Assembly: GCA_035363095.1 (NCBI GenBank)
Contig: DAOSEK010000009.1
Span: 1-45,426 of the forward strand
DNA: 45,426 nucleotides
Reading direction: 5' to 3'
Source of the DNA: DAOSEK01 sp035363095
GTDB lineage: Archaea > Nanobdellota > Nanobdellia > Woesearchaeales > UBA119
Shown here: positions 8,142-16,662 of the stretch, piece after piece
Position numbering within the stretch: position 1 is the first letter of the stretch
Layout of the letters: every line of letters starts with the position of its first letter
Made by a program: the position numbers and the translations under genes
The notes under the pieces: model-generated
The model's input: the letters and a program-made list of their open reading frames with translations, nothing else
What the model was told of the DNA's origin: nothing
The model's database searches: none

Positions 8142-8350
8142 TTTCAACAAATAAAACCAACTTTACATTAATTATTTAAATATATTAATATTCCAAAGAA
8201 TATGATACCTTAATTTGATTATAAGACTCATTGCAAAATATATTCTGCACAATACAAAATAGTTATAAATTAAAGCTTGTCTTGATTATGTCTAAAACAA
8301 TACAATATATAAGGTAAATATTTTCAAAAAAGCTAAACTCAAACCTAAAG

Positions 8351-8422
8351 GGGCAGATAGCTCAGCAGTAGAGCGCTGCTCTCGCACAGCAGAGGCCCCG
8401 GGTGCGACTCCCGGTCTGTCCA
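8351..8422 (+). tRNA. tRNA-Ala (anticodon CGC)
   Basis: Acceptor stem GGGCAGA/TCTGTCC with the alanine identity pair G3:U70 and discriminator A. D arm GCTC/GAGC, anticodon stem CTGCT/AGCAG with loop CTCGCAC, T arm CCGGG-TGCGACT-CCCGG. It reads GCG. A TATA-like AATATATAAG lies around 8304-8313. The 3' half of the gene is also part of an open integrase reading frame. Confidence 0.96.
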
Positions 8423-8918
8423 TCTTGTTAGGCTCGGCTTTTCTCAGAGGACAAAACAAGAGTTTTATAAGTTTTTGGCTGAAAAGAAATACAGCCAAAT
8501 GCACATTAAATTGTGTAAAAACACCCGTAAAAGTGTGTATAAAAACGGTTATCTTGATATTGATTTGAATAAATCGTATAAACAATGGCAGTGTAAAGGA
8601 ATAAGAGTATTTTGTAATTTTTTGGCATCTAAAAATCTATACCCGCAAGAGATTAGGATCATAAGAAAGTATGTTAAAATCATCAGGGGTGGCATAGATT
8701 CATACGTTCCAACTAATGAAGAAATAAGAATATCTATACACACTCTAAAGCAACCCTATAAAGATATGTATAAAATCCTTTGCTTCAGCGGGATAAGAGG
8801 CACAGAACTTGAGTATATCTTAAACCTTGAGTGCAGAATAATAACAAAAAAAGGATTTAACTCAAAAAATCTACCCTGTTTTTTCAAAAAAACACAAACC
8901 AAAAACAGATACTATTAA
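8361..8918 (+). pseudogene. Remnant of archaeal SSV-type tyrosine integrase fused to tRNA-Ala
   Basis: The frame is open from inside the tRNA (8361), through its 3' end (RSVHLVRLGFSQRTKQEFYKFLAEK) and on to the stop at 8918. The part after the tRNA has a core-binding-like helical region and then CFSGIRGTELEYIL, the box containing the first catalytic Arg of tyrosine recombinases. The frame stops soon after TQTKNRYY, before the HxxR box and the catalytic Tyr, so it cannot be active. In SSV-type elements the attachment site lies inside int and matches the tRNA 3' half. Integration splits int, leaving such a fragment fused to the tRNA. A normal start (TTG at 8475) exists within it but has no good ribosome site. 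An alternative is a small surviving protein made from TTG. Confidence 0.75.
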
Positions 8919-8953
8919 ATACCCAATTCAATACCAATATTACGTGATAAGAA

Positions 8954-9184
8954 ATGTGGATAATTCCTCCAGAAGAAGACTCAAAAACTACTCTAACTGA
9001 TAATAATAAAAGACTCGTTGATCTTGCAAAAGAACTGGGTGGACTTTTAAAAAAAACAAAAATACCTAATACAGAAAATACAGAAAATTTGGAAGAAATA
9101 ACATACTCCCAAACAGGAAATACAACGCCTCAAACTCCCAACATATATCCTTACTCTCCTAAAGGGTATTTTAGCTTGAATTAA
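8954..9184 (+). CDS. Small ORF in integrase scar, 76 residues
   Basis: This short frame has a charged N-terminal half (LVDLAKELGGLLKKTKI) and a Thr/Asn/Pro-rich tail. It resembles nothing known to me and lies directly behind the decayed integrase, so it may be leftover coding sequence of the integrated element. Low confidence that it is expressed. Confidence 0.3.
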   Translation: MWIIPPEEDSKTTLTDNNKRLVDLAKELGGLLKKTKIPNTENTENLEEITYSQTGNTTPQTPNIYPYSPKGYFSLN

Positions 9185-9193
9185 TAAATTTTC

Positions 9194-10855
9194 TCAAATA
9201 TCTTTAGTATAAACATTATAGCTTAAAGCCTTCTTTCCAAACCTCTCAAGAGGTCTTGCCATGTCCAAATTAACCTGCGCAACAAGTGAACCACTAACAT
9301 CTTCAATAGACGGAATTCTCTTACTCGTATTTTTAAAAAACTCATTCATCATTCGTAGTGTATAACTACCTTTTCTTAATTTTTCTTCTACACCCATAAT
9401 CAAAATCCTTGCCCTTTTGTATTGTTCTTGAGTTTTCTCATAATTTAACGAAATAATTTTATCACGAGAACTAAAACGATTATACAAATTAGCAAATGTT
9501 GGAAATATCAAATCTGCAAACCTCAAAGATTTAGGAAGAAATTTTTTCCTTTGTACCTCTTCTTCTAAGTTAAGTGGATTATTTCTAAGTTTATCCATAT
9601 GTCTCCTTATAATCTGAAGATCTCTAAAAAATAGATTAATCTTATCTGTATATTTGCTTATTAAAGAAATAGCTCCCTTTGTATTATCATTTGAAAAAAG
9701 CTTTCCTGTTTCCTGCATAAAGCTATCATCAATCTCTCTAATAGTTTCATTAATATCATAAACCCCTATCAATGCTCCAATAATATTTGAATCATTTTCA
9801 TTTGACTTTTCTTCCAATAAAACAGTCAAATCTTGAGAACATACAAGTAAAAGATCATTTTTTAAAGTTTCCATCTCTTTTTTAGTCATTTTCCTGTAGT
9901 GCGGATGATTTCCAACACTCCAAACATGATTATAAAATCCAATTAATTTCTCAACTTCAGAGTCTATAGAATTAAAACTAACCTTCCTAATTGATCTGGA
10001 ATCATTATCTAAACTATACTCTCTTGTCTGAAATTTTTCTATTAATTTAACTAATTCATCTGAATCCTTTGAAACAATAAAAGAATACCATTTATCTTTA
10101 ACATTAGAAATCTTTTTCACTGAAGGATTCATAACAACTCTATTCTCTTTCCTACATTCATCATGATTTTTTAACCCATCTTCGTAAAAATCCCTAACAT
10201 TATAGCCTGAATTAATAAACATATCATTATAGTAATTAGGATTATACCCTTCCAATATAAATGGAGTGTGTTCAAAACCCTCTGATAAAACACCAATCCT
10301 TCCATTTCCATTAAATTCAGCATTTGCAATAACAATATCCACATCAAAATTTTGTTTAAGATAACATTCACAGTATTCTAAAATATTACTCGCTATTTCA
10401 TTTGAATTTATTGATTCGAAAAATCCAATCCACCCAGTCTTGATATCTTCACCATAATGCTTATCTCGAAATTGGTTTTCCTCAGAATCAAAGCGCCTAT
10501 CATAAAAAGCGAAAGCTCTAGCAATTGGAATTCCATTTGCCTCAACTAGAAAATATCTTCCATCACAATCATCAAAGAATGGATTTTTACCCTTACCTAT
10601 ATTTTTAAGTTCATTTTTATCGCTACTATAAATTGGAAAAACCTTATTTTTTGAATCAGTATAATAACTTTTAACAAAATAAGGCATCTTAAGAAAATCA
10701 TGCATATAAGTAGACGTACTTTTATCAAACATAATAACCTTATGAATAGAATCAATACTTACAACAACATCCCCTTTTATTTTACCCACTGGAATATTAG
10801 ATATAATTGAATTATTTACCACACGATATGCTAACTCAACATAGATTAAAAACAT
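9194..10855 (-). CDS. Atypical GNAT-fold protein (duplicated acyltransferase-like, YghO-like)
   Basis: 553 residues. The N-terminal half follows a family of GNAT-like proteins of unknown substrate: an NPFFDDCDGRYFLVEANGIPIARAFAFYD strand-helix stretch, a WIGFFESINSNEIASNIL segment, then GFEHTPFILEGYNPNYYNDMFINSGY. The C-terminal half has the matching FYNHVWSVGNHPHYRKMTKKE region and ends in RILIMGVEEKLRKGSYTLRMMNEFF...NLDMARPLERFGKKAL, equivalent to the acetyl-CoA-binding loop and last helix of GNAT enzymes. The usual R/Q-x-x-G-x-G/A of that loop is degenerate (EKLRKGSY), so catalysis is uncertain. It is probably leaderless, with a TTTTTAAA element about 26 bases upstream. Substrate unknown. 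Confidence 0.65.
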   Translation of the reverse strand: MFLIYVELAYRVVNNSIISNIPVGKIKGDVVVSIDSIHKVIMFDKSTSTYMHDFLKMPYFVKSYYTDSKNKVFPIYSSDKNELKNIGKGKNPFFDDCDGRYFLVEANGIPIARAFAFYDRRFDSEENQFRDKHYGEDIKTGWIGFFESINSNEIASNILEYCECYLKQNFDVDIVIANAEFNGNGRIGVLSEGFEHTPFILEGYNPNYYNDMFINSGYNVRDFYEDGLKNHDECRKENRVVMNPSVKKISNVKDKWYSFIVSKDSDELVKLIEKFQTREYSLDNDSRSIRKVSFNSIDSEVEKLIGFYNHVWSVGNHPHYRKMTKKEMETLKNDLLLVCSQDLTVLLEEKSNENDSNIIGALIGVYDINETIREIDDSFMQETGKLFSNDNTKGAISLISKYTDKINLFFRDLQIIRRHMDKLRNNPLNLEEEVQRKKFLPKSLRFADLIFPTFANLYNRFSSRDKIISLNYEKTQEQYKRARILIMGVEEKLRKGSYTLRMMNEFFKNTSKRIPSIEDVSGSLVAQVNLDMARPLERFGKKALSYNVYTKDI

Positions 10856-10897
10856 TTACATACTTGAGAAAATAGCTTTAAAAAAATAATAAAAAAA

Positions 10898-12370
10898 TTA
10901 TACCTTTATAATAACCTCGTTTGATTCTCCTTTCCTATCAAAATTAAAATCAAAAAACCTTATGTGTGCAGGAGATAACCTAAAATTTCCAATTATACTA
11001 AGTTTTGATCTTATCTTGTAAGAAACAATCCTTTCCTCAAGCCTTTCTACTTCTGCAAGGCTCCATCTAACAATAGTTCCTTTATTTTCGTGATCAACAA
11101 TTCTACTAGGTTCAAGATTTCCTAATGGAAAATTCCTATCTAATGTTGTTATCTTTGGAATAAACTCGGTAATTGAAACGTTCCTAATCGCCCTTTGACT
11201 TCTGTTTTTAATACAAAGAACCACTTTTACTTCAGTAATTCCACCTTCCTGGGTATTAATAACATGTGCTTTTTTCTTAACTACAATAGGACTTCTTAAC
11301 GCAAAATATAGCAGTAAACCAACACCAATAGCGATTAAACTAAAGAAAAGGAACCTGTAATTTTGCGTAACTGTCAATTCAAAAGTATCGTTAGGATTAA
11401 TCTCTTTATCAAATGCTAAAAATCTTCCTTGATTGTCTTTAATAATGTAATATTCCTCACTTGTTTGTGTAAATAATCCCTCCAAAAAGTTCATAGGAAT
11501 CCGAATTACATTCTTTGAAATCCCATTTCCATTGTTAGTAAAAGTGTGAAGGGTAACCTTTTTTAGAAAATAATTGTCTACGGACTCATCCTCAATAAGA
11601 TCCTCATACAAAACAACTGAATAGGGAAGTTCCTCGACACTATAAACCAGCTCATCTCCTTTAAGCAAAATTATATTCATCACGCCACTGTGGGGCAACA
11701 AAAAAGGATCAAGACGAGATGAAACTGCAATGGTCTTAAACTGTTTACTTGCAATAGAAAACTTGGTTTGCATCCTAAATTTATCAGATGAAACAACCGC
11801 TGTGATATCATCTTCATCTGTTGCAAAGAAATTTCGCAAATCTAAAAGCACTACAAATTCTTCTCTTGGGTCAATTGTTCTTTTGTAATCTACTTTATCT
11901 ATTTTAATCAGTGTCTTTGTAGTTATATTCTGAGGATAAACATTATAATAAACTGGAAGCATAATTCTTTTAGTAAAATTGTATTGCTGAGATTTAATAT
12001 CCAAACTCACCCCATAAATCCCACTGGGCAAGAGTGCTGTAGCTTTCACCAAAACATCAAAGCTATTTTTTTTATTCCCTTCAAACCTAACGCCTGTCAA
12101 TTCCGCCGATAAAGGTTTTGTCGAAACAAACCATTGGTTTGAAAGCCCAAAATTAACCTCTACTAAATCATTAGTCTCAATATCCGAACTAATAGTTATC
12201 CTGAAATTTGCAGTCTCATCATCAAGTATAGTATTTGATAAAGCTTCTACTTTAACATCATAAAACTCCTTTGAATTCACATCAACTATCTCAATCTGAG
12301 ATAGAGCAAAACCTCCCATCAAGAATGCAAAAACAATACACAAAACCAAAAGTTTAACAATTTTTTTCAT
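10898..12370 (-). CDS. Exported membrane-anchored protein with Ig-like repeats
   Basis: About 490 residues. ATG at 12370 was chosen because GGGAGGGG stands 6-7 bases upstream, and the encoded start (MKKIVKLLVLCIVFAFLMGGFALS) is a good signal peptide. The outside part is strand-rich and resembles the Ig-like modules of archaeal COG1361-type surface proteins. A membrane segment at about 340-362 (RFLFFSLIAIGVGLLLYFAL) is followed by another strand-rich domain of about 120 residues (VKVVLCIKNRSQRAIRNVSITEFIP). With a cleaved signal peptide the C-terminal domain would be inside, which is unusual for such a domain. It may therefore sit outside with a reversed topology. Probably an envelope or secretion-assisting protein of DPANN archaea. 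Confidence 0.7.
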   Translation of the reverse strand: MKKIVKLLVLCIVFAFLMGGFALSQIEIVDVNSKEFYDVKVEALSNTILDDETANFRITISSDIETNDLVEVNFGLSNQWFVSTKPLSAELTGVRFEGNKKNSFDVLVKATALLPSGIYGVSLDIKSQQYNFTKRIMLPVYYNVYPQNITTKTLIKIDKVDYKRTIDPREEFVVLLDLRNFFATDEDDITAVVSSDKFRMQTKFSIASKQFKTIAVSSRLDPFLLPHSGVMNIILLKGDELVYSVEELPYSVVLYEDLIEDESVDNYFLKKVTLHTFTNNGNGISKNVIRIPMNFLEGLFTQTSEEYYIIKDNQGRFLAFDKEINPNDTFELTVTQNYRFLFFSLIAIGVGLLLYFALRSPIVVKKKAHVINTQEGGITEVKVVLCIKNRSQRAIRNVSITEFIPKITTLDRNFPLGNLEPSRIVDHENKGTIVRWSLAEVERLEERIVSYKIRSKLSIIGNFRLSPAHIRFFDFNFDRKGESNEVIIKV

Positions 12371-12606
12371 TAAAACCCCTCCCAACGCAGTAAAAACCAT
12401 CAAAAATCTAATTATGAAATAATATCAAAACTTAAAAATCATAAAACACCCTATACCATACTATTATGAGAAGTAATTTATAAATTTAACGATATTTCGC
12501 ATAGTATCTCCGATTGTTCTGCTCAACTTCGTTTTTATAATCCCAACAAACCACTATTTAAAGTCACAAATAAATTTGCCTTGCAAATATTCCCAAGCGA
12601 ACCTTC

Positions 12607-13641
12607 TTATACATTTTTTGGATATGTTCCAATATCCATTATCACATTCAAAAGTTTAACACAAATTCCTCTTTTACTATCTTTAATTTGTTCACTAGTC
12701 ATCTTAGCAATCCCAATTGCAACAAGCTCTCCTTTAAGGCTAAGAATAGCTACCTCATCATCTTCATTAATACCTGATTGAAGACTTGCAACACCTGGAA
12801 CATTTAAAGGCGCTCCATGACAAATGGAATCTATTGCACTATCTAAAATCCATAACTTTTTAACATGTGCTAAAGCATTTTCAATAGGTTGAACACAATA
12901 TCTTAAAAAATTTTCATTACCCTCACTTTTATAGTAATAATACGCATCTTCTAAATCTTGAAGAGTGACAAGATTACTATCCTCATTAAATCCAGCTGCT
13001 TTTGTTCTTCTTAACTGAGCCATATTAGCGCCACATCCAAGACTTTGTCCAATATCATGTATCAATTTTCTTACATAAGTACCCGCTTGACACCCAACTT
13101 TAAAAAGAACATTCCTGTTATCTATCTCAAGTATCTTAATATAATACACTTTTCTATCTCTTAAAACCCGTTTCACAGCCGATTTTAAGGGTGGCATTTG
13201 AGTGATATTCCCTAAAAACTCATTACAAGCCTGATAAATCTTATGACTTTCAATGTCTTTATGTAGCTTCATCACAGCCACATATTCTTTTCCAGACTTA
13301 AGCGTAACCCTTGAAACCTTTGTTGCCTTAGAAAGTGCAACTACCAAAACACCTGTGACACCAGGGTCTAATGTCCCACAATGACCAGCTTTATCAATAT
13401 GTAAAATATTTTTAACAAAATCACTAATCTGATGAGATGTAGGCCCTGCAGGTTTATCAATATTAACAACACCATAAGTTAAAAGCTGATCAATAGTTCT
13501 ATCCCTTGGCACAGTACCAAACGATTTTGCACTAATTGCCTTTTTAAGCTCTATTATTTCAAACCTCTCTCTTTCAAAAGGCAAACTATCATCTTCTATC
13601 TTTTTTTTATTTTCATTTAATTTAGTTTCTTTAAATTCCAT
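12607..13641 (-). CDS. cbf5: Cbf5/TruB-family tRNA and rRNA pseudouridine synthase
   Basis: 344 residues. The order is archaeal: an N-terminal extension, then YGVVNIDKPAGPTSHQISDFVK, then HCGTLDPGVTGVLVVAL with the catalytic Asp, KEYVAVMKLH, the CQAGTYVRKLIHDIG motif, and a C-terminal PUA domain from about residue 262 (KLWILDSAIDSICHGAPLNVPGV). Cbf5 is the catalytic subunit of H/ACA guide RNPs with Nop10, Gar1 and L7Ae, and also makes tRNA pseudouridine 55 without a guide. No Nop10 or Gar1 gene lies next to it. The start ATG precedes a divergent repeat-rich region. Confidence 0.95.
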   Translation of the reverse strand: MEFKETKLNENKKKIEDDSLPFERERFEIIELKKAISAKSFGTVPRDRTIDQLLTYGVVNIDKPAGPTSHQISDFVKNILHIDKAGHCGTLDPGVTGVLVVALSKATKVSRVTLKSGKEYVAVMKLHKDIESHKIYQACNEFLGNITQMPPLKSAVKRVLRDRKVYYIKILEIDNRNVLFKVGCQAGTYVRKLIHDIGQSLGCGANMAQLRRTKAAGFNEDSNLVTLQDLEDAYYYYKSEGNENFLRYCVQPIENALAHVKKLWILDSAIDSICHGAPLNVPGVASLQSGINEDDEVAILSLKGELVAIGIAKMTSEQIKDSKRGICVKLLNVIMDIGTYPKNV

Positions 13642-13697
13642 TTTATATTCAACTTGTTCTTAATTCAGTCAAACAAAACATTTACTCATTCATTAAT

Positions 13698-13773
13698 ATT
13701 TTCATTTTACAAATTCATATATTTTCATTTTACAAATTCATATATTTTCATTTTACAAATTCATATATTTTCA
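13698..13773. repeat. 23-base tandem repeat bordering a gap
   Basis: Three full units (ATTTTCATTTTACAAATTCATAT is described by its ends ATTTTC and TTCATAT) at 13698, 13721 and 13744, plus a partial fourth unit that runs into the N run. The true copy number is hidden by the gap. Confidence 0.9.
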
Positions 13774-13873
13774 NNNNNNNNNNNNNNNNNNNNNNNNNNN
13801 NNNNNNNNNNNNNNNNNNNNNNNNNNNNNNNNNNNNNNNNNNNNNNNNNNNNNNNNNNNNNNNNNNNNNNNNN
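13774..13873. other. Scaffold gap (100 N)
   Basis: Exactly 100 undetermined bases, which is a placeholder length. The true length is unknown. Confidence 0.98.
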
Positions 13874-14389
13874 TTTATACCTTAATACTGATACATACAA
13901 AACTATTTATTAATTAACAAATAAGTAAATGCATTAACAAATTATCTCAAAATTAATGCCAAAGTTTATTTAATTATTTTTACTAAACTAAAAACTGAAT
14001 TCATCCCAAACAAAATCCAAACAATTAAACTATTAAAAAAAACTAAATCATCAAATTATCTTTTTTAAAATATATATTGTTGATTGTTTAATACATCTAT
14101 TAAATAATTGCTATTTTTAACATGCCCTTAAAATATATTTCGCCAACAGTCTTTACCAAATATATTTGACAAAACATCTAAAATATATTATTTATAGCTA
14201 CATCATTTAATAATCTTCTGAAATATATATTACACAACCAATATATTTTTTTGTTATATTAACTAAATTTGAATTACAAAATAACTTTTATTATATGAAA
14301 AAATAAATGAAAAAAATAACAAATTAAAAACATTTAAAGCATAAATTCCCTAGGTAACTATCAAATTGTTTCTAGGATAATTATTTATT

Positions 14390-14497
14390 GAACATATCTC
14401 TCATTATCTTCTCGTAGATTCGAACATATCTCTCATTATCTTCTCGTAGATTCGAACATATCTCTCATTATCTTCTCGTAGATTCGAACATATCTCA
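14390..14497. repeat. 32-base direct repeat, three full copies plus part of a fourth
   Basis: Perfect units start at 14390, 14422 and 14454 (each begins GAACATATCTC and ends CTCGTAGATTC), with 12 bases of a fourth at 14486. They lie about 170 bases before the serine recombinase gene. The unit could be a set of protein-binding sites, but it may also be a simple expansion. Confidence 0.92.
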
Positions 14498-14610
14498 CTC
14501 TTCTATTCCAAAAGGTCAAATTATGTAAAACGACAAAAGGTTTAATGAAAACAAAAAATATTGATATCTTCCAAAAAAACTTCATTTAACTAAATATTTA
14601 CAAAGAATTC

Positions 14611-14628
14611 GAAAAATATATATATTAT
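14611..14628 (+). promoter_or_regulatory. Probable TATA box of the recombinase gene
   Basis: GAAAAATATATATATTAT lies about 45 bases before the ATG at 14665. The expected start point near 14645 would place the palindrome at 14640-14665 at the transcript start. Confidence 0.45.
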
Positions 14629-14639
14629 TTGCGTTATTA

Positions 14640-14665
14640 TTCCAATAAGGGAACCCATATTGGAA
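14640..14665. promoter_or_regulatory. Palindrome over the transcript start and start codon
   Basis: TTCCAATA (14640-14647) and TATTGGAA (14658-14665) form an inverted repeat with an inner GGG/CCC. The right arm's last base is the A of the recombinase ATG. It fits an operator for autoregulation, or a hairpin masking the start codon. This is inference. Confidence 0.5.
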
Positions 14666-15456
14666 TGAAAATGAAAAGAATTAAAAAAAAAGTGGGGCTT
14701 TTAAACCAAAAAGCAACAGGTGTTTATGTAAGGGTTTCAACTGAAGAACAAGCTAAAGAAGGTATTTCAGTATCAGCTCAAAAGGATAGATTAATTGCGT
14801 TTTGCAAAGCAAAAGACCTTGAGCTATACAAAATATATTGTGATGAAGGTTTTAGTGCTGGAAGCATAAAAAGGCCTGAATTCTCGAAATTGTTAGAAGA
14901 TGCAAGAAATGGTTTATTTAGTAATATATTAGTTTATAAAATAGATAGATTTTCAAGGAACTTAAAAGATTTGATCACAATTCTTGATGAGTTAAAAGAT
15001 CTGAGTGTAAATTTTATCTCGGCTACAGAACCAATTGATACGACTAGTGCTATTGGGAATGCATTTATGCAGATTATTGGTGTCTTTGCCGAACTTGAAA
15101 GAGGAATGGTTGCAGAACGTGTTTCTTTAGCTTTTGATAAGAAAGCAAAAGATAAAGAATATCTTTCAAGACCGCCTTTAGGATATCAGATAAAAGGAAA
15201 GAGTTTAGTTATAGATTACGAAAATGCAAAAATTGTTAAAGATATTTTTGAGAGCAGAGTATCTGGTGAAAACTACGTTTCAATTTGTGCAAGACACAAA
15301 ATTCCTATTTCTACTTTTTATCACATTATTAAAAATCCTGTATATGTAGGATTTATTAGGTTTAAGGATAAGCTAATTAAAGGTGATTATCAACCCATTA
15401 TTTCTAAAGAGCTTTTTTTGCTTGCAAGTAATTCAAATACAACTACTATTGTATGA
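14665..15456 (+). CDS. Serine site-specific recombinase, C-terminally short
   Basis: 263 residues from ATG 14665 (ATG 14671 is possible). The catalytic resolvase domain starts at TGVYVRVSTEEQ, with the nucleophile Ser in RVSTEEQ, the YKIDRFSRN motif with its active-site arginine, and IGVFAELERGMVAERV at the end of the catalytic domain. A Recombinase domain follows (RPPLGYQIKGKSLVIDYENAKIVKDIF ... STFYHIIKNPVYVGFIRFKDKLI). Large serine recombinases normally continue with a zinc-ribbon and coiled coil of 150-250 more residues. Here the frame ends with NTTTIV nine bases before an RptA copy, so the gene may be truncated. Related compact archaeal forms also exist. It could act as integrase or invertase. 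No matching att pair was seen. Confidence 0.85.
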   Translation: MKMKRIKKKVGLLNQKATGVYVRVSTEEQAKEGISVSAQKDRLIAFCKAKDLELYKIYCDEGFSAGSIKRPEFSKLLEDARNGLFSNILVYKIDRFSRNLKDLITILDELKDLSVNFISATEPIDTTSAIGNAFMQIIGVFAELERGMVAERVSLAFDKKAKDKEYLSRPPLGYQIKGKSLVIDYENAKIVKDIFESRVSGENYVSICARHKIPISTFYHIIKNPVYVGFIRFKDKLIKGDYQPIISKELFLLASNSNTTTIV

Positions 15457-15464
15457 AAGGAAAA

Positions 15465-15597
15465 ATCAACTACCTCGCCCTAAAGTGTTAGATATGTTGG
15501 TAATATAAAAGCATGCGCTGTATTAAAGCGATGTTGTTTATTACAAAAAAGCATACTTAGTCATCGCGTTTAAACACTAGGTATCCTTTTCTATTAG
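15465..15597 (+). repeat. RptA copy 1 (decayed)
   Basis: A 133-base copy on the plus strand. The left hairpin is weakened (CTCGCCCTAAAGTGTTAGAT) while the middle GCATGCGCTG and the right end TATCCTTTTCTATTA are kept. It starts nine bases after the serine recombinase stop. Confidence 0.88.
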
Positions 15598-16161
15598 TGG
15601 ATTTACTATAGTTAATTTTTTAAAAAAGTTTTATTTTGGACTTCAAAATATATTTGGAAGACTTATTAAATTATTAGGTATTTTATTAGATTATTTAAAT
15701 AATTAAAAAAGTATATTTTAGATTAACACTTTTGTTAAATAGATTCTTTAAAGTAAATATTTTATTTGTTATAATTATTTTTTGCAAATTTTTTTCAAAG
15801 CGAATTTTTTTGAAAGTATTAAAAACGCAAGAAAAGTGAGAGCTTGTTAATTGATTTGAAAAGTTATTCATTGATATAACTAAAAAGATGAATTAAGTTA
15901 CGTTTAAAACTTGAATAGATAGTATATACTAAAATATTTTATTTTTCATTTTCATGCAATCTAGAATTGGATTATTTTTTAATTATTAATTTCAAAAGGT
16001 ATTACTTGTATTGTTTTGTGTTATTTTTTTATAAATCCCTATTTTATTTCTTTAAACAAAAGAGTATAGTATAAGTAATTAGCTTTACACTTCTTCTTAT
16101 TTACAGTAACAAAAAAAATAAAGGTGAGTTACTCTGAGAATTGATAAAATGTATATAAATC
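15598..16161. other. AT-rich intergenic stretch
   Basis: No coding frame and no clear repeat was seen between RptA copies 1 and 2. The sequence is very A/T-rich with poly-T runs on the plus strand. Confidence 0.6.
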
Positions 16162-16290
16162 ATCAATCTCGCTCTAAAAGGTGAGGTATTGTTGGTAATA
16201 TAAAAGCATGCGCTGTATTAAAGCGAGGTTGTTGATTACAAAAAAGCGTACCGAGCTCTCGTGTTTAAAAATGAGGTATGCTTTTCTGTT
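16162..16290 (+). repeat. RptA copy 2
   Basis: A 129-base copy on the plus strand with both hairpins recognisable (left ATCAATCTCGC..GCGAGGTTGTTGAT, right GTACCGAGCTCTCGTG...). Its right edge abuts the head of an RptB copy. Confidence 0.92.
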
Positions 16291-16323
16291 GACCAAAGTA
16301 TGCGAAATGATGCTGGATTTCAG
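16291..16323 (-). repeat. RptB copy (head only)
   Basis: Read on the minus strand it gives CTGAAATCCAGC, then CATTTCGCATACTTTGGTC, matching the RptB head seen at 38260 and 20874. It directly touches the 3' edge of RptA copy 2. Confidence 0.75.
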
Positions 16324-16357
16324 AAAATTAAAGCTTTGTTAAAGAGTGATAACTAAG

Positions 16358-16657
16358 CTACATAAAGTATATTGAGAGATAAAGTAAAATTATACATATA
16401 ATAAATATCACTATTTTAAATCCAACTTTAAATACTTTCGGTTGGGTGTTAGTAGTATTCTCTTTTAATTTTTTTTGTATGATTATACACATTAGTATTG
16501 CTCCTATAATCCACACAAATGACCCAATTAGTTTTTGTTTTAAGAAGGCTATCCCAAAGCCAAATAGAGTTATAATGAGTCCTAAATAATATATAAAATT
16601 ATCAGAAATAAAGAAATTTTTTGTATTGTTTTGTTCTTCTTTAGTTTCTTTATCCAG
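16358..16657 (-). CDS. Small three-span membrane protein, apparent CTG start
   Basis: A 99-codon open frame reads LDKETKEEQNNTK, then three hydrophobic segments (FIYYLGLIITLFGFGIAFL, SFVWIIGAILMCIII, IVIFIICIILLYLSIYF) separated by Lys-rich loops, and looks fully coding. No ATG, GTG or TTG lies in frame before the first membrane segment, because a TGA directly precedes codon 1, which is CTG. GGTGAT, the archaeal ribosome-site core, overlaps the stop of the upstream PAC2 gene and stands about five bases before the CTG. Either CTG is the real start, or a frameshift links it to the upstream gene. It lies 5 bases downstream of PAC2, so it is likely co-transcribed with it. Function unknown. Confidence 0.6.
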   Translation of the reverse strand: MDKETKEEQNNTKNFFISDNFIYYLGLIITLFGFGIAFLKQKLIGSFVWIIGAILMCIIIQKKLKENTTNTQPKVFKVGFKIVIFIICIILLYLSIYFM

Positions 16658-16662
16658 TCAAA

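Larger units (their letters stand above)
13642..14639. other. Gene-free AT-rich region between Cbf5 and the serine recombinase
   Basis: It holds a 23-base tandem repeat, a scaffold gap, about 500 bases of near-featureless A/T sequence with many AAATATAT-type words, and a 32-base tandem repeat. No coding frame of any conviction was seen. Confidence 0.7.

Noticed and set aside
8292..8585. 97-residue minus-strand frame across tRNA-Ala
   Set aside because: It reads through a real tRNA in antisense, and its Ala/Ser-rich middle is a by-product of tRNA stem sequence.
8422..9193. A second att copy (tRNA-Ala 3' half) downstream of the integrase remnant
   Set aside because: No repeat of the T-arm and acceptor sequence was found by eye in the window, so the element's other end cannot be placed.
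13654..13917. Plus-strand frame across the first gap
   Set aside because: It consists of a tandem repeat and undetermined bases.
14390..14497. CRISPR repeat candidate (32-base unit)
   Set aside because: The units are directly tandem with no spacers between them.
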